From RH-chloro-G1 sp003670575 (lineage in GTDB: Bacteria > Chloroflexota > Dehalococcoidia > UBA2979): DNA of 64,000 nucleotides. A model generated the notes under the pieces. It saw only the letters and a program-made list of their open reading frames with translations, did not search any database and was not told the DNA's origin. The stretch is from positions 1-64,000 of the forward strand of contig CANMOP010000011.1 of the NCBI GenBank assembly GCA_947499615.1. The letters run 5' to 3'. This document shows positions 8,352 to 19,042 of the stretch, one piece after another; position 1 is the first letter of the stretch, and every line of letters begins with the position of its first letter. The translations under genes were made by a program, and so were the position numbers.

Positions 8352-8499
8352 GCTGGCATCCTATCGGCGCGGAAAGTGGGCGGACAACCTCGCAATTGCC
8401 GTCGCGGCGTCGATACCGGCTACCCAGCGTCGAGGGGAGCAGCCACTGAGGCGACCGATAATCGTTGTGTGGCATACGTGCAGATCGCCGTCCCGCCAA

Positions 8500-8508
8500 T
8501 GCTACACT
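8500..8508 (+). promoter_or_regulatory. Possible extended -10 promoter for ftsH
   Basis: TG-C-TACACT (8500-8508) forms an extended -10 element about 70 nt before the ftsH start. No convincing -35 hexamer is seen. The rest of the 8352-8580 gap holds nothing else I recognise. Confidence 0.35.
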
Positions 8509-8580
8509 GGATGTCATACCCAGGACGCCCGTCGGCCTCCGGCGTGCGTGAACGGCTCGTAGGATGGGACACGCTTGCTG

Positions 8581-10557
<1,977 letters not shown>

Positions 10558-10586
10558 CCGGCGTGCTGAGCGCCCATACAGGCGTG

Positions 10587-10624
10587 AAAAGAGCAGGGGC
10601 CCCAAACGGGGCCCCTGCTCTTTT
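10587..10624 (+). terminator. Intrinsic terminator after ftsH
   Basis: GAGCAGGGGCCCC / GGGGCCCCTGCTC perfect 13-bp stem with AAAC loop, flanked by AAAA and TTTT (17 bp in total). It starts 30 nt after the ftsH stop and could work in both directions between convergent genes. Confidence 0.88.
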
Positions 10625-10762
10625 CACTGCTCGCGGCCCGGGAGCGGCATCGGGCCGCCGGGCCGCCATTGAAGGGGCGCTATCGTCCGCGGCTGTCGAT
10701 ACGAGTGTGGTCACGCTGCGGAGCCTGGTCGCGTCATGTCGACGAGCGCAGGTGCACCCTCG

Positions 10763-11461
10763 CTACTCGGATGGCGGCGGCACGGCGTGTAATCGGCGAT
10801 CGGCCTCCCGCTGACGCCGCGCCTTCTTCATCTCGTTGCGGATGATGAACGCGTAGAACACCAGCGCCAGCACCAACCCGATCCGAAGCGGCGGATAGTC
10901 AGCGAGCGTGCCGTCAGGCTGCAACAAGGCCCGCCCGAAGATCGCCCCGGCGCCGATCCAGATCGCGTTCGCCACCACCGCGCCGAAGTAATCGAGCGGC
11001 ATCCAGATGCGCAATGGCATCCGCAGCGCGCCCGCGCCGAAGGGTCCGAGCGTCCGGCTCACGCTGTTCAGGTGGTAGAAGGGGATCAGCCAGCGGGCGT
11101 GTCCGCTGACCAGCGCCTCGCCCATGCGCAGGGCGGGCCCGAACCGCGTTCCGCGCACCCGCTCGCCGCCCCATCGCCCAAAGGCGTAGGACACCGTGTC
11201 GCCGATCAACGTCCCGGTGGTCGCCACGGTGAACATCCACACGATCGAGGCCTGCTCCTCCCGCGCATACGCGCCGGCGAGGAAGATCATGATGACTCCG
11301 GGCACCAGCAAACCCAGACCTACGGTCGCCTCAGCGGTCGCCGCCAAGAATACGATCGGAGCACCATAGAGTTGAAACAGGGTCGCCAACGTGTGAAACA
11401 CGAAATCTGCGACCCAGTTAAAGAGATGATACGGTCCCAGAATGAGCTCGATGAGGTTCAC
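10763..11461 (-). CDS. DedA/SNARE-associated family membrane protein
   Basis: 232 residues, about five membrane segments. Family features: the early hydrophobic hairpin, LLVPGVIMIFLAGAYA (G/P-rich re-entrant part), the FGRWGGER block and the Arg-containing NSVSRTLGPFGAGALRM segment. DedA proteins are associated with membrane-potential maintenance and lipid (undecaprenyl-phosphate or phospholipid) scrambling. GTG at 11461 is chosen as start because AGGTGGAG lies just upstream. The frame continues open to 12238, but that part overlaps rplU and rpmA antisense and is spurious. Confidence 0.88.
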   Translation of the reverse strand: MNLIELILGPYHLFNWVADFVFHTLATLFQLYGAPIVFLAATAEATVGLGLLVPGVIMIFLAGAYAREEQASIVWMFTVATTGTLIGDTVSYAFGRWGGERVRGTRFGPALRMGEALVSGHARWLIPFYHLNSVSRTLGPFGAGALRMPLRIWMPLDYFGAVVANAIWIGAGAIFGRALLQPDGTLADYPPLRIGLVLALVFYAFIIRNEMKKARRQREADRRLHAVPPPSE

Positions 11462-11519
11462 GGCACTCCACCTGGCAGCATTTCCGCGCTTCTGTTCACG
11501 ACCACCCAGAGGGTACGCG

Positions 11520-11548
11520 TTGACGCTCTCGGGGTCGCTGCCTACACT
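11520..11548 (+). promoter_or_regulatory. Sigma-70-type promoter of rplU-rpmA-rpmE
   Basis: TTGACG (11520-11525), 17-bp spacer, TACACT (11543-11548). The predicted start is near 11555, about 24 nt before the rplU ATG. The best-conserved promoter in the window. Confidence 0.75.
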
Positions 11549-11578
11549 CGTATGACCGCGAATCCATGCGAGGGCTAT

Positions 11579-11890
11579 ATGTACGCGATCGTCCGCACCG
11601 GCGGGAAGCAATTTCACGTGCGCGAAGGAGACCAGATCCTCGTCGAGCGACTTGATGTCGCCGAGGGGGAAGCGGTCAGCCTGGAGGTTCTGCTCTTGGA
11701 GCGGGACGGCGCAGTATCCGTTGGCGCGCCCACGGTGGCAGGCGCCTCGGTGGCCGCACAGGTGGTCGGTCACGAAAAGGGCCGCAAGGTTCTGATCTTC
11801 AAGTACAAGAACAAGACGCGTCGGCGCCAGATCCGTGGTCACCGCCAGGATCACACGCGCCTGAGCATCACCTCGATCACTGGCGCCTGA
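11579..11890 (+). CDS. rplU: 50S ribosomal protein L21
   Basis: 103 residues, normal family length. The start MYAIVRTGGKQFHV and the C-terminal KNKTRRRQIRGHRQDHTRLSI are characteristic of L21, which binds 23S rRNA. SD GAGGG precedes the ATG at 11579; an in-frame ATG 27 nt upstream is less likely. First gene of an L21-L27-L31 operon behind the promoter at 11520-11548. Confidence 0.96.
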   Translation: MYAIVRTGGKQFHVREGDQILVERLDVAEGEAVSLEVLLLERDGAVSVGAPTVAGASVAAQVVGHEKGRKVLIFKYKNKTRRRQIRGHRQDHTRLSITSITGA

Positions 11891-11990
11891 GCCATCATGG
11901 CGGTCGCTCGCTCCCGGGTTCACTCGGGCGGGCGCGTCAGATGCTCGGTGCGCCACGAATCGATAGCCCCGGACCGGGGAGGAGTTCACG

Positions 11991-12269
11991 ATGGCCCACA
12001 AGAAATCCGGTGGTTCCAGCAAGAACGGCCGAGACTCTAACTCCCAGCGCCTGGGCGTGAAGCGCTTCGATGGCGAAGAAGTAACCGCTGGATCCATCAT
12101 CGTGCGACAGCACGGCACGCGTTTCCACCCAGGTGAGAACATGGGTCTGGGGAACGACTTCACGCTGTGGGCGAAGGTCGCCGGCTCCGTGAAGTTCAGC
12201 CCGTTCGCCAAGGGGCGCCGCAAGCAAGTCTCGATCATCCCGAGTGTCGCGTCTGCGGTCGTGGCCTAG
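11991..12269 (+). CDS. rpmA: 50S ribosomal protein L27
   Basis: 92 residues. The N-terminal MAHKKSGGSSKNGRDSNSQR and GVKRFDGE are canonical. L27's N-terminal tail reaches the peptidyl-transferase centre. There is no Firmicutes-style cleavable extension before MAHKK. It lies 100 nt after rplU, the conserved pair order. Confidence 0.97.
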   Translation: MAHKKSGGSSKNGRDSNSQRLGVKRFDGEEVTAGSIIVRQHGTRFHPGENMGLGNDFTLWAKVAGSVKFSPFAKGRRKQVSIIPSVASAVVA

Positions 12270-12311
12270 CCACCTGCTCGGCGCCAATAGCCAGTTCCGA
12301 GGACCCACGAC

Positions 12312-12521
12312 ATGAAAGCCGGCATTCACCCCGATTACCTCGAATCCCTCGTCACCTGCTCCTGCGGGCGGACGTGGACGACTCGCTCCACAAGGCCAAC
12401 GATGAAGGTCGATGTGTGTGCAGCCTGCCACCCGTTCTTCACGGGCGAGCAGCGCATTGTGGACACCGCCGGTCGAGTAGAGCGGTTCCGCCGCCGCTAC
12501 GCCAAGAAGGAAGACGCATAG
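12312..12521 (+). CDS. rpmE: 50S ribosomal protein L31 (zinc-binding form)
   Basis: 69 residues starting MKAGIHPDYLESLVTCSCGR. Four Cys ligands (CSCG and CAACH) mark the zinc-containing C+ form. The ending GRVERFRRRYAKKEDA is typical. 42 nt after rpmA and followed 30 nt later by an intrinsic terminator, so it closes the operon. Confidence 0.96.
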   Translation: MKAGIHPDYLESLVTCSCGRTWTTRSTRPTMKVDVCAACHPFFTGEQRIVDTAGRVERFRRRYAKKEDA

Positions 12522-12551
12522 TCCACCTTCCCGCCTCGCACTGAACGCACG

Positions 12552-12573
12552 AGCGCCCCTCCGGGGCGCTTTT
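12552..12573 (+). terminator. Intrinsic terminator of rplU-rpmA-rpmE
   Basis: AGCGCCCC / GGGGCGCT 8-bp stem with a TCC loop followed by TTTTG. Positioned 30 nt after rpmE. Confidence 0.85.
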
Positions 12574-12595
12574 GCTATCACCGCCGGTGCGTCTT

Positions 12596-12622
12596 GGCGG
12601 CGGTGGCGGCGGTGGCGGCGGT
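12596..12622 (+). repeat. Three copies of GGCGGCGGT
   Basis: A perfect 9-nt tandem repeat (three units) between the rpmE terminator and the DUF1385 gene. Noncoding in the chosen gene model. Likely slippage-prone, no function evident. Confidence 0.7.
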
Positions 12623-12719
12623 GACGACCGTGGCGTGAGAACCGACAGGGCGGCCGTTCTGGGCCCGCTCGCCGGTCGGCCCTCGTCGCTTGCGCCCGTA
12701 CGTCGTACCGTCAGTGACA

Positions 12720-13613
12720 ATGGCGACTCCCACCTACGGCGGACAGGCAGTGATCGAGGGCGTGATGATCCGCGGGCAGCGGGCCATGGCCATCGCCGTG
12801 CGCCGCCCGGACGGCTCCATCATCCACACCGTGAGACGGCTCGGTGGCGTGTATACCAGCGCGCTGCGCCGGATTCCCCTGCTACGAGGCATCGTGGTGT
12901 TGTGGGAGACGCTGGCGCTCGGCATGCGCGCACTCTCGTGGTCCGCCGCCATCGCTGCCGACGAAGTGGACGAGCACGGGCAGGCCCGCCCGCTCGACCT
13001 GCTGCAGTGGGTGGCGATGGCCGTTTCGATGCTCCTGGGCGTCGGACTGTTCTTCCTCGTCCCGGTGCTGGGCACGGCGTGGTTATCGACGTATCTCTCC
13101 AATGTGGTAGTCGTCACCATCGAGGGTGTCATCCGCCTCGCGCTGCTCGTCGGCTACATCTGGGCGATCGGGCGCAATCAGGAGATCGGCCGCGTATTCC
13201 AGTACCACGGTGCAGAGCACATGACGATCCACGCCCACGAGCAGGGCCGGGAGCTCACCGTCCCGACCATTCGACGCTACCCGAAGGAGCATCCGCGCTG
13301 CGGGACGTCGTTCCTGCTGACCGTTGGCGTGGTAGCGATTTTCGTGTTCGCGCTGCTCGGCGACCCGCCGTTGTGGTGGCGACTGACCTCGCGCATCGTG
13401 CTCGTGCCCGCGATCGCCTCGATCGCGTACGAGGCGATCCGGTTCGCCGGCTTCCATCAGGAGCGCACCATCGTGCGGTGGCTGTTCGCCCCGAATATCG
13501 CACTGCAGTGGCTCACGACGCGCGTCCCGGACGACGAGCAGATCCAGGTCGCGATCGCCTCGCTGCGCCAGGCCGTTGCCGAGGATGAGCGCGCGACGGC
13601 GGAAGCCCGCTAG
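12720..13613 (+). CDS. DUF1385 (YqhQ-like) membrane protein
   Basis: 297 residues. The family signature opens the protein: YGGQAVIEGVMIRG, followed by membrane segments near 100-125, 130-150 and 210-255, and the conserved FQYHGAEHMTIHAHE and HPRCGTSFLL blocks between them. Function unknown; in many bacteria it sits beside rpmE and prfA, as here beside rpmE. The ATG at 12720 is taken as start; a TTG at 12690 adds ten unlikely residues. Its stop overlaps that of the opposite HAD gene by 4 nt (CTAG). Confidence 0.9.
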   Translation: MATPTYGGQAVIEGVMIRGQRAMAIAVRRPDGSIIHTVRRLGGVYTSALRRIPLLRGIVVLWETLALGMRALSWSAAIAADEVDEHGQARPLDLLQWVAMAVSMLLGVGLFFLVPVLGTAWLSTYLSNVVVVTIEGVIRLALLVGYIWAIGRNQEIGRVFQYHGAEHMTIHAHEQGRELTVPTIRRYPKEHPRCGTSFLLTVGVVAIFVFALLGDPPLWWRLTSRIVLVPAIASIAYEAIRFAGFHQERTIVRWLFAPNIALQWLTTRVPDDEQIQVAIASLRQAVAEDERATAEAR

Positions 13614-14320
13614 ACCGTCTCGATCAGCCCCGAGAGCTCGGTCAGCGCGTCGATGCGCAGCACCCCGGCGTCCAGCAGTCGTGCGGGACGGTCGATCACG
13701 ACAGCGGCCAGTCCTGCTTCCCGCGCCGCGGTGTAGTCGTTGTCCACGCGGTCGCCGACGGCGATCGCGTGGCCGGGAGCGACTCCGAAGCGCTCCATCG
13801 CCAGCGCGAAGAACTGCGGGTCGGGCTTGGCGACGCCAACATCGGTCGCGTAATGCGTTGCAGCGATGTGCTCTCCGATCCCGACGCGCCCGAGGTCGAC
13901 GTCGCCATTGGAGGCGGCGATCAGCGTGAAACCACGCGCCCGCAATCCGGTCAGCGCCTCGGCCACATCTGCGTACACCGTGAGCGCACGATCCCGCGCA
14001 TCCTGGTACCGATCGAGCACCGCAGCCACGGCCGAATCCAGCGCGTCCGCGGTCACCCCGCGCAGCGACAACAGCCGCCACATCGTCTCGCGGCGTTGCT
14101 CGGTTGGTAGCCGCCGCTGCCAGCGCGGATCCTCCACCACGTCCACCCGAGCGAGCCGGATATCCTCCGCGGTCACCACGCCCCGTGTGACCATCGATGC
14201 AGATTCGGCTGCTGCCGCAAACGCGGCACGTATCGCCAGCCCGTAGTCCACCAGCGTGCCGTCCACGTCGAACAGGACGTGCGACACGCGAAATGGGGGG
14301 CGCTGGCCGTGCAGGAGCAT
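13610..14320 (-). CDS. HAD-superfamily hydrolase (YjjG-like), his-operon-linked
   Basis: 236 residues. HAD motifs: DVDGTL (nucleophile Asp), ASNGD (motif II), VAKPDPQFF (Lys) and GDRVDND (motif IV acids), with a helical cap between I and II. Substrate unknown from sequence. It starts 4 nt after hisI and is clearly in the hisHAFI transcript, so histidinol-phosphate or a nucleotide-like phosphate are reasonable guesses. A GTG at 14287 is an alternative start nearer the first motif. Confidence 0.88.
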   Translation of the reverse strand: MLLHGQRPPFRVSHVLFDVDGTLVDYGLAIRAAFAAAAESASMVTRGVVTAEDIRLARVDVVEDPRWQRRLPTEQRRETMWRLLSLRGVTADALDSAVAAVLDRYQDARDRALTVYADVAEALTGLRARGFTLIAASNGDVDLGRVGIGEHIAATHYATDVGVAKPDPQFFALAMERFGVAPGHAIAVGDRVDNDYTAAREAGLAAVVIDRPARLLDAGVLRIDALTELSGLIETV

Positions 14321-14324
14321 CGAC

Positions 14325-14675
14325 TTACGCCTGGACGCCGCGCGGAGTCACATCGTCCGCCTCAACGAAGCAGGAGTGCGTACCCGTGTGGCACACGCCA
14401 CCACCGAGCAACTCCACCTGCAGCAGCAGCACGTCGGCGTCGCAGTCGGTGCGCATGCCCAGCACGCGCACGTAATCGCCAGACGTAGCGCCTTTGTGCC
14501 AGACCTCCTGCCGCGAGCGCGACCAGAACACGGCCTGCCCGATCTCCATTGTCTGGCGCAGTGTGTCGGCGTTCATGTAGCCCACCATCACCACCTCGTG
14601 CGTCTGCGCGTCCTGCAGCACAGCGGGGATCAGGCCCTGGGCGTCGTACTTCAGGCTGGCAATATCCACGGTCAT
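14325..14675 (-). CDS. hisI: Phosphoribosyl-AMP cyclohydrolase
   Basis: 116 residues, the single-domain form without a HisE fusion. Opens the adenine ring of phosphoribosyl-AMP in histidine synthesis. Visible are VVMVGYMNADTL, FWSRSRQEVWHKGATSG, and metal-binding Asp/Cys in RTDCDADVLLLQV and CHTGTHSCF. GGAG seven bases before the ATG. Start overlaps the hisF stop by 4 nt. hisE, needed for the previous step, is not in the window. Confidence 0.96.
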   Translation of the reverse strand: MTVDIASLKYDAQGLIPAVLQDAQTHEVVMVGYMNADTLRQTMEIGQAVFWSRSRQEVWHKGATSGDYVRVLGMRTDCDADVLLLQVELLGGGVCHTGTHSCFVEADDVTPRGVQA

Positions 14676-15496
14676 CGTGCGGCTCCTGGTTTGGTCGCGT
14701 CATCGGACTGTGCAGCGGCGCGAGTCGGGCGGACCGCGATCCCCCTGCCCGCGAGGTACGCCTTGATCGAGGCGATGTCATACGTACCGAAATGGAAGAT
14801 CGAAGCCGCGAGCACGGCGTCCGCCCCGCCCACGGTCAGCGCGTCGTACAGGTGCTCCGGCGTTCCCGCCCCACCGGAGGCGATCACCGGCACCTCGACG
14901 GCGTCGCTGATCGCTCGCAGCAGCGGCAGGTCATAGCCCCGCTGGTGGCCATCGGTGTCCATCGACGTGACCAGCAACTCGCCCGCACCGCGCTCGGTCG
15001 CCTCGCGTGCCCACTCGACGGCGTCGCGGCCCGTTGGCGTGCGTCCGCCGTGCACGAAGATCTCCCAGCGCGGTGCGCCCTCGGGTGTCCCGGGCACTCG
15101 CTTCGCATCAACGGCGACGACGATGCACTGCGACCCGAAGCGGTACGCGCCCTCCGAGATCAGTTCGGGGCGCTCGACGGCTGCGGTGTTCACGGACACC
15201 TTGTCGGCGCCCATCTCCAACATCATTCGCATGTCCGCGTCCGTGCGCACACCGCCACCGACCGTGAGCGGAATGAACACCTGGTCTGCCGTGCGCGCGA
15301 TCATCTCGTACACGCTGCTGCGGCCCTCGTGGGAGGCGGTGATGTCGAGGAACACGAGTTCATCCGCGCCGTCGCGGTCGTACTTCGCGGCAAGTTGCAC
15401 CGGGTCACCGGCATCTCGCAACTCGACGAAGGAGACCCCCTTCACCACGCGGCCGTCTGCGACATCGAAGCACGGGATGATGCGCTTGGTCAGCAT
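14672..15496 (-). CDS. hisF: Imidazole glycerol phosphate synthase, cyclase subunit
   Basis: 274 residues (beta/alpha)8 barrel. Start MLTKRIIPCFDVADGRVVKG carries the catalytic Asp of CFD; the second catalytic Asp lies in the C-terminal half (TSMDTDGHQRGYD). Phosphate-binding Gly motifs: VGGGVR and IASGGAG. Works with HisH, converting PRFAR to IGP and AICAR. A C-terminal Ala/Thr-rich extension of about 20 residues is beyond usual length. Overlaps hisA by 7 nt. Confidence 0.97.
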   Translation of the reverse strand: MLTKRIIPCFDVADGRVVKGVSFVELRDAGDPVQLAAKYDRDGADELVFLDITASHEGRSSVYEMIARTADQVFIPLTVGGGVRTDADMRMMLEMGADKVSVNTAAVERPELISEGAYRFGSQCIVVAVDAKRVPGTPEGAPRWEIFVHGGRTPTGRDAVEWAREATERGAGELLVTSMDTDGHQRGYDLPLLRAISDAVEVPVIASGGAGTPEHLYDALTVGGADAVLAASIFHFGTYDIASIKAYLAGRGIAVRPTRAAAQSDDATKPGAAR

Positions 15497-16209
15497 GTCG
15501 CCACGACCTCAAGCGCCGCTGCGAGTTCGATCTCGCCGGTGTAGAGCGCGCGACCCACGATGGCACCTTCGACCCCGCAGCCTGCCAGTCGGCGCAGGTC
15601 ATCGAGGGTCGAGACGCCGCCCGCCGCGACGACTGCGAGGGTCCCCGCGCGCGTCAGCGCCTCGTACGCCTCGAAGTTTGGCGATCCGACGACACCGTCG
15701 CGACTGATGTCGGTGTACACGATGCGACGCACGCCCAGCGACGCCAGTTCATCGACGAACGCGCTGGCGTCGACGTTGGTCGCCGTGGTCCAGCCGTCGA
15801 TGCTGACCAGTCCATCCCGCGCGTCCACTGACACGATCAGTCGGTCGCCCGCGACCGCGATCGCCTCGATGAGCGTCGCGCGGTCAGTCACCGCTGCGGT
15901 TCCCATCGCCACGCGATCCAGGCCGGCCGCCAGCGTCTCGCGCAGCGTCGCAACGCTGCGGATGCCGCCACCGGTCTGCACCGGGCACGTCACCGCAGCA
16001 GCAATCGCCCGCACGATGCTCGCGTTCGCCTGTTGGCCGTCGCGCGCACCATCGAGGTCCACCACGTGGATGCGAGTCGCGCCAAGCGTCGCCCAGCGCC
16101 GCGCCGCCGCCACGGGGTCGTCCTCGAACACCGTCTCGCGCGCGTAGTCGCCCTGCGCGAGCCGGACACATCGTCCGCCGCGGATATCCACCGCGGGAAT
16201 CAGTTCCAT
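15490..16209 (-). CDS. hisA: ProFAR isomerase
   Basis: 239 residues, sister barrel of HisF. Catalyses the Amadori isomerisation of ProFAR to PRFAR. Visible: MELIPAVDIRGGRCVRL (catalytic Asp in VDI), QTGGGIRS, YTDISRDGVV (second Asp) and AAGGVSTLDDLR. GGAGC precedes the ATG. Nine nt after hisH, 7-nt overlap with hisF. Confidence 0.97.
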   Translation of the reverse strand: MELIPAVDIRGGRCVRLAQGDYARETVFEDDPVAAARRWATLGATRIHVVDLDGARDGQQANASIVRAIAAAVTCPVQTGGGIRSVATLRETLAAGLDRVAMGTAAVTDRATLIEAIAVAGDRLIVSVDARDGLVSIDGWTTATNVDASAFVDELASLGVRRIVYTDISRDGVVGSPNFEAYEALTRAGTLAVVAAGGVSTLDDLRRLAGCGVEGAIVGRALYTGEIELAAALEVVATC

Positions 16210-16218
16210 ATGGTGCTC

Positions 16219-16893
16219 CTAGCTGCCGGACGCGGCAGTCGTCGCGGCGTCAGTGGCGAGCGGCGCGATCGAGCCACGCTCCTGGGCGAGCCGCAGAAAG
16301 TTCGCGTAGAGGCGCAAGCCGTCGATCCCGGACTTCTCCGGATGGAACTGCGTCGCCAACAGGTTCCCGCGGCCGACAGCCGCCGGGAACGTCACGCCGT
16401 CATACTCGGTCGCAGCCACCACCACCGAGGGGTCCTCCGGCACGGCGTAGTAGGAATGTACGAAGTAGGCGTACGCCCCGTCCTCGATCCCCTCGAACAC
16501 CGGGTGCGCGCCCCGGAGTTGCAGCGTGTTCCACCCCATGTGCGGCACGGTCAGCCCCTGCGGGAACCGCACGATGCGCCCCGGCAGCACGCCAAGGCAC
16601 TCGTGGCTGCCGCCCTCCTCGGAGAGGTCGAACAGCGCCTGCATGCCCATGCACACGCCGAGGAAGGGCCGGCCGGAGGCGATATACGCCCGGATCGGCT
16701 CCACCAACTCCCGAACGCGCAGGTTGGACATGGTGTCCGCCGCCGCCCCGACGCCCGGCAGGATGAGCGCCCGCGCGTCCTCGATGGCGCGCCAGTCCGT
16801 GGTGACCGCCGCGTCGACGCCGGCATGAGCGACCGCGCGCGTGACGCTGCGCAGATTCCCCGCCCCGTAGTCGACAATCACCACATCGGACAC
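16219..16893 (-). CDS. hisH: Imidazole glycerol phosphate synthase, glutaminase subunit
   Basis: 224 residues, class I glutamine amidotransferase feeding ammonia to HisF. VVIVDYGAGNLRSV at the start, LPGVGAAADTM oxyanion region, catalytic Cys in PFLGVCMGMQALF, and His/Glu in ATQFHPEKSG. GTG start at 16893 with SD AAAGGGG. First gene of the his transcript, divergent from ligA across 69 nt. Confidence 0.97.
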   Translation of the reverse strand: MSDVVIVDYGAGNLRSVTRAVAHAGVDAAVTTDWRAIEDARALILPGVGAAADTMSNLRVRELVEPIRAYIASGRPFLGVCMGMQALFDLSEEGGSHECLGVLPGRIVRFPQGLTVPHMGWNTLQLRGAHPVFEGIEDGAYAYFVHSYYAVPEDPSVVVAATEYDGVTFPAAVGRGNLLATQFHPEKSGIDGLRLYANFLRLAQERGSIAPLATDAATTAASGS

Positions 16894-16962
16894 GCGACTG
16901 GCCCCTTTCGAACGTCGGACTAGACGATTCTAGCAGGGAGCAGCCGATATACTCCGAGGCGT

Positions 16963-19041
16963 ATGACGGCGGAGCCCACCCAGCGCGACCTTGAGCAGGC
17001 TCGCCTCGACATCGAGGAGTTGCGAGCGCGCATCCGCCATCACGACCACCGCTATTATGTCCTAAACCAACCCGAGGTCGGCGACACCGAATACGACCTG
17101 CTCTTCCGCCAGTTGGTCGACATCGAGGCGCGTTTCCCGGAGCTCGTGACCCCGGATTCACCGACGCAGCGCGTGGCCGGCGAGCCCTCCCCGGCCTTCG
17201 AGGCCGTCACGCACCATGAGCCGATGCTGTCGCTGGGCAACGTCTTCGATGGTGCCGAATTGCGCGCATGGCATGCTCGCGTGGCGCGGCTGATCGAACG
17301 CGACGACTTCGCGATGGTGTGCGAACCGAAGATCGACGGCCTCGCCATCTCGCTGACGTACCGCCTCGGGCGGCTCGAGGTTGGCGCGACGCGCGGCGAC
17401 GGCTTCCGTGGCGACGACATCACTGCCAACCTGCGTACGATCCGCTCCGTGCCGCTCAGCGTCGCATCGACGGACGCCGCACTGCCTCCCGGGGCCTTCG
17501 AGGTGCGCGGCGAGGTCTACATGTCGAAGGCGGAGTTTGCGCGGCTGAACGCGGAGCGCGCCGCCGCCGCCGAGCCGCTGTATATGAACCCCCGCAACAC
17601 GGCGGCAGGCTCACTACGCCAGCTCGACCCCACCGTCACCGCGTCGCGCCGCCTCGAACTGCTCGCGTACCAACTCGGGTGGCTCGAGGACGAGACGAAC
17701 GCCAGCCGACCGACGACGCACTGGGACGCGCTGGAGTGGATGCGCGCCGCCGGATTCCCCGTCAGCGCCGAGGTGCGCCGGGTCGCGACCATCGACGACG
17801 CGGTCGCGTTCTGCAGCGAATGGGCACGCCGCCGCGACTCGCTGCCGTTCGGCATCGATGGCGTCGTGATCAAGGTGGATGAGATCGAGTTGCAGCGGCA
17901 GCTCGGCGTCGTCGGCCGCGAGCCACGCTGGGCGACAGCGTATAAGTTCCCGGCGGAGCAGGCCGTAACCAGGCTGCGGGACATCCAGGTCTCGATCGGA
18001 CGCACGGGTGTGTTGACGCCGTTCGCGGTGCTGGAGCCGGTGTTCGTGGGTGGTGCCACTGTATCGATGGCCACGCTGCACAACGAAGAACAGGTGCGCC
18101 TCAAGGACGTGCGGATCGGCGACGACGTGATTGTGCAGCGCGCCGGTGACGTCATCCCGGAGGTCGTCGGCCCCGTGCTGTCGAGGCGTGAGGGCCGCGC
18201 GGACGGTGAGCTGCGCGAGTTTGCGATGCCGACGCGCTGCCCTTCCTGTGAGACGCCGGTCCAAAAGGACCCCGAGCAGGCCGCGACGTACTGCCCGAAT
18301 CGACGCTGCCCCGTGAAGATTGCACGCAGCCTGGAGCACTTCGCGTCGCGGGGGGCGATGGATATCGAGGGGCTGGGCGAGCAGTTATGCGCGCGGCTGG
18401 TGCAGTTCGGATTCGTCGCGACGCTCGCGGACGTGTACGCGCTGCCATCGAAGGGCGAGGAGTTGCTCGCGCTCGATGGCATCGGGCCAAAGACCGTCGA
18501 GAGCCTTACGGCACGCATCGATGAGAGCAAGACGCGTCCGATGCGTCGATTGCTCGTCGCGCTCGGCATCCGTCACGTTGGCGGTGAGACCGCGACGGCG
18601 CTCGCGACGCAGTTCGGGAGCATGGCGGCGATTCGAGCCGCGAGCATCGAGGAGTTGAGCGCCGTCGATGGCATTGGCCCGATCGTCGCGCAGGCGGTGT
18701 ACGACTACCTGCACGACGACGAGTACGCCGCGCTGGTCGATGCGCTCGCCGCCGCGGGCGTGCGGATGGATGATGAGCGCGCGGCGCGCGGCGGGCCGCT
18801 GGATGGCCAAACGTTCGTCGTCACGGGCAGCCTCACACGCTGGTCGCGCGACGGTGCGGAAACGCTGATCAAGGCGCTCGGCGGTCGCGTCGGCGGGAGC
18901 GTCACGAAGACAACGACGTACCTCGTCGCCGGCGAGGGCGGGGGATCGAAGCGCGCGCGCGCGGAGACCCTCGGCACCACGGTGTTCGATGAGCAGCAGT
19001 TCGTTGATCACCTGCGCGAACGCGGTTGGAAAGGCGACTGA
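16963..19041 (+). CDS. ligA: NAD-dependent DNA ligase
   Basis: 692 residues, full length. Domain Ia with HHDHRYYVLNQPEVGD (NAD binding), adenylation site EPKIDGLAIS with Lys at about 123, RGDGFRGDD, OB fold, a four-Cys zinc finger (CPSCETPVQK...CPNRRCP), HhH repeats (LDGIGPKT, VDGIGPIV) and a C-terminal BRCT domain. Seals nicks in replication and repair. TATACT at 16949-16954 is very close to the ATG, so a short or absent leader is possible. The next gene starts 2 nt later. Confidence 0.98.
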   Translation: MTAEPTQRDLEQARLDIEELRARIRHHDHRYYVLNQPEVGDTEYDLLFRQLVDIEARFPELVTPDSPTQRVAGEPSPAFEAVTHHEPMLSLGNVFDGAELRAWHARVARLIERDDFAMVCEPKIDGLAISLTYRLGRLEVGATRGDGFRGDDITANLRTIRSVPLSVASTDAALPPGAFEVRGEVYMSKAEFARLNAERAAAAEPLYMNPRNTAAGSLRQLDPTVTASRRLELLAYQLGWLEDETNASRPTTHWDALEWMRAAGFPVSAEVRRVATIDDAVAFCSEWARRRDSLPFGIDGVVIKVDEIELQRQLGVVGREPRWATAYKFPAEQAVTRLRDIQVSIGRTGVLTPFAVLEPVFVGGATVSMATLHNEEQVRLKDVRIGDDVIVQRAGDVIPEVVGPVLSRREGRADGELREFAMPTRCPSCETPVQKDPEQAATYCPNRRCPVKIARSLEHFASRGAMDIEGLGEQLCARLVQFGFVATLADVYALPSKGEELLALDGIGPKTVESLTARIDESKTRPMRRLLVALGIRHVGGETATALATQFGSMAAIRAASIEELSAVDGIGPIVAQAVYDYLHDDEYAALVDALAAAGVRMDDERAARGGPLDGQTFVVTGSLTRWSRDGAETLIKALGGRVGGSVTKTTTYLVAGEGGGSKRARAETLGTTVFDEQQFVDHLRERGWKGD

Positions 19042-19042
19042 A

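Noticed and set aside
10763..12238. A 491-codon minus-strand frame covering DedA plus upstream sequence
   Set aside because: Only the part below 11461 has DedA motifs; the rest is antisense to rplU and rpmA.
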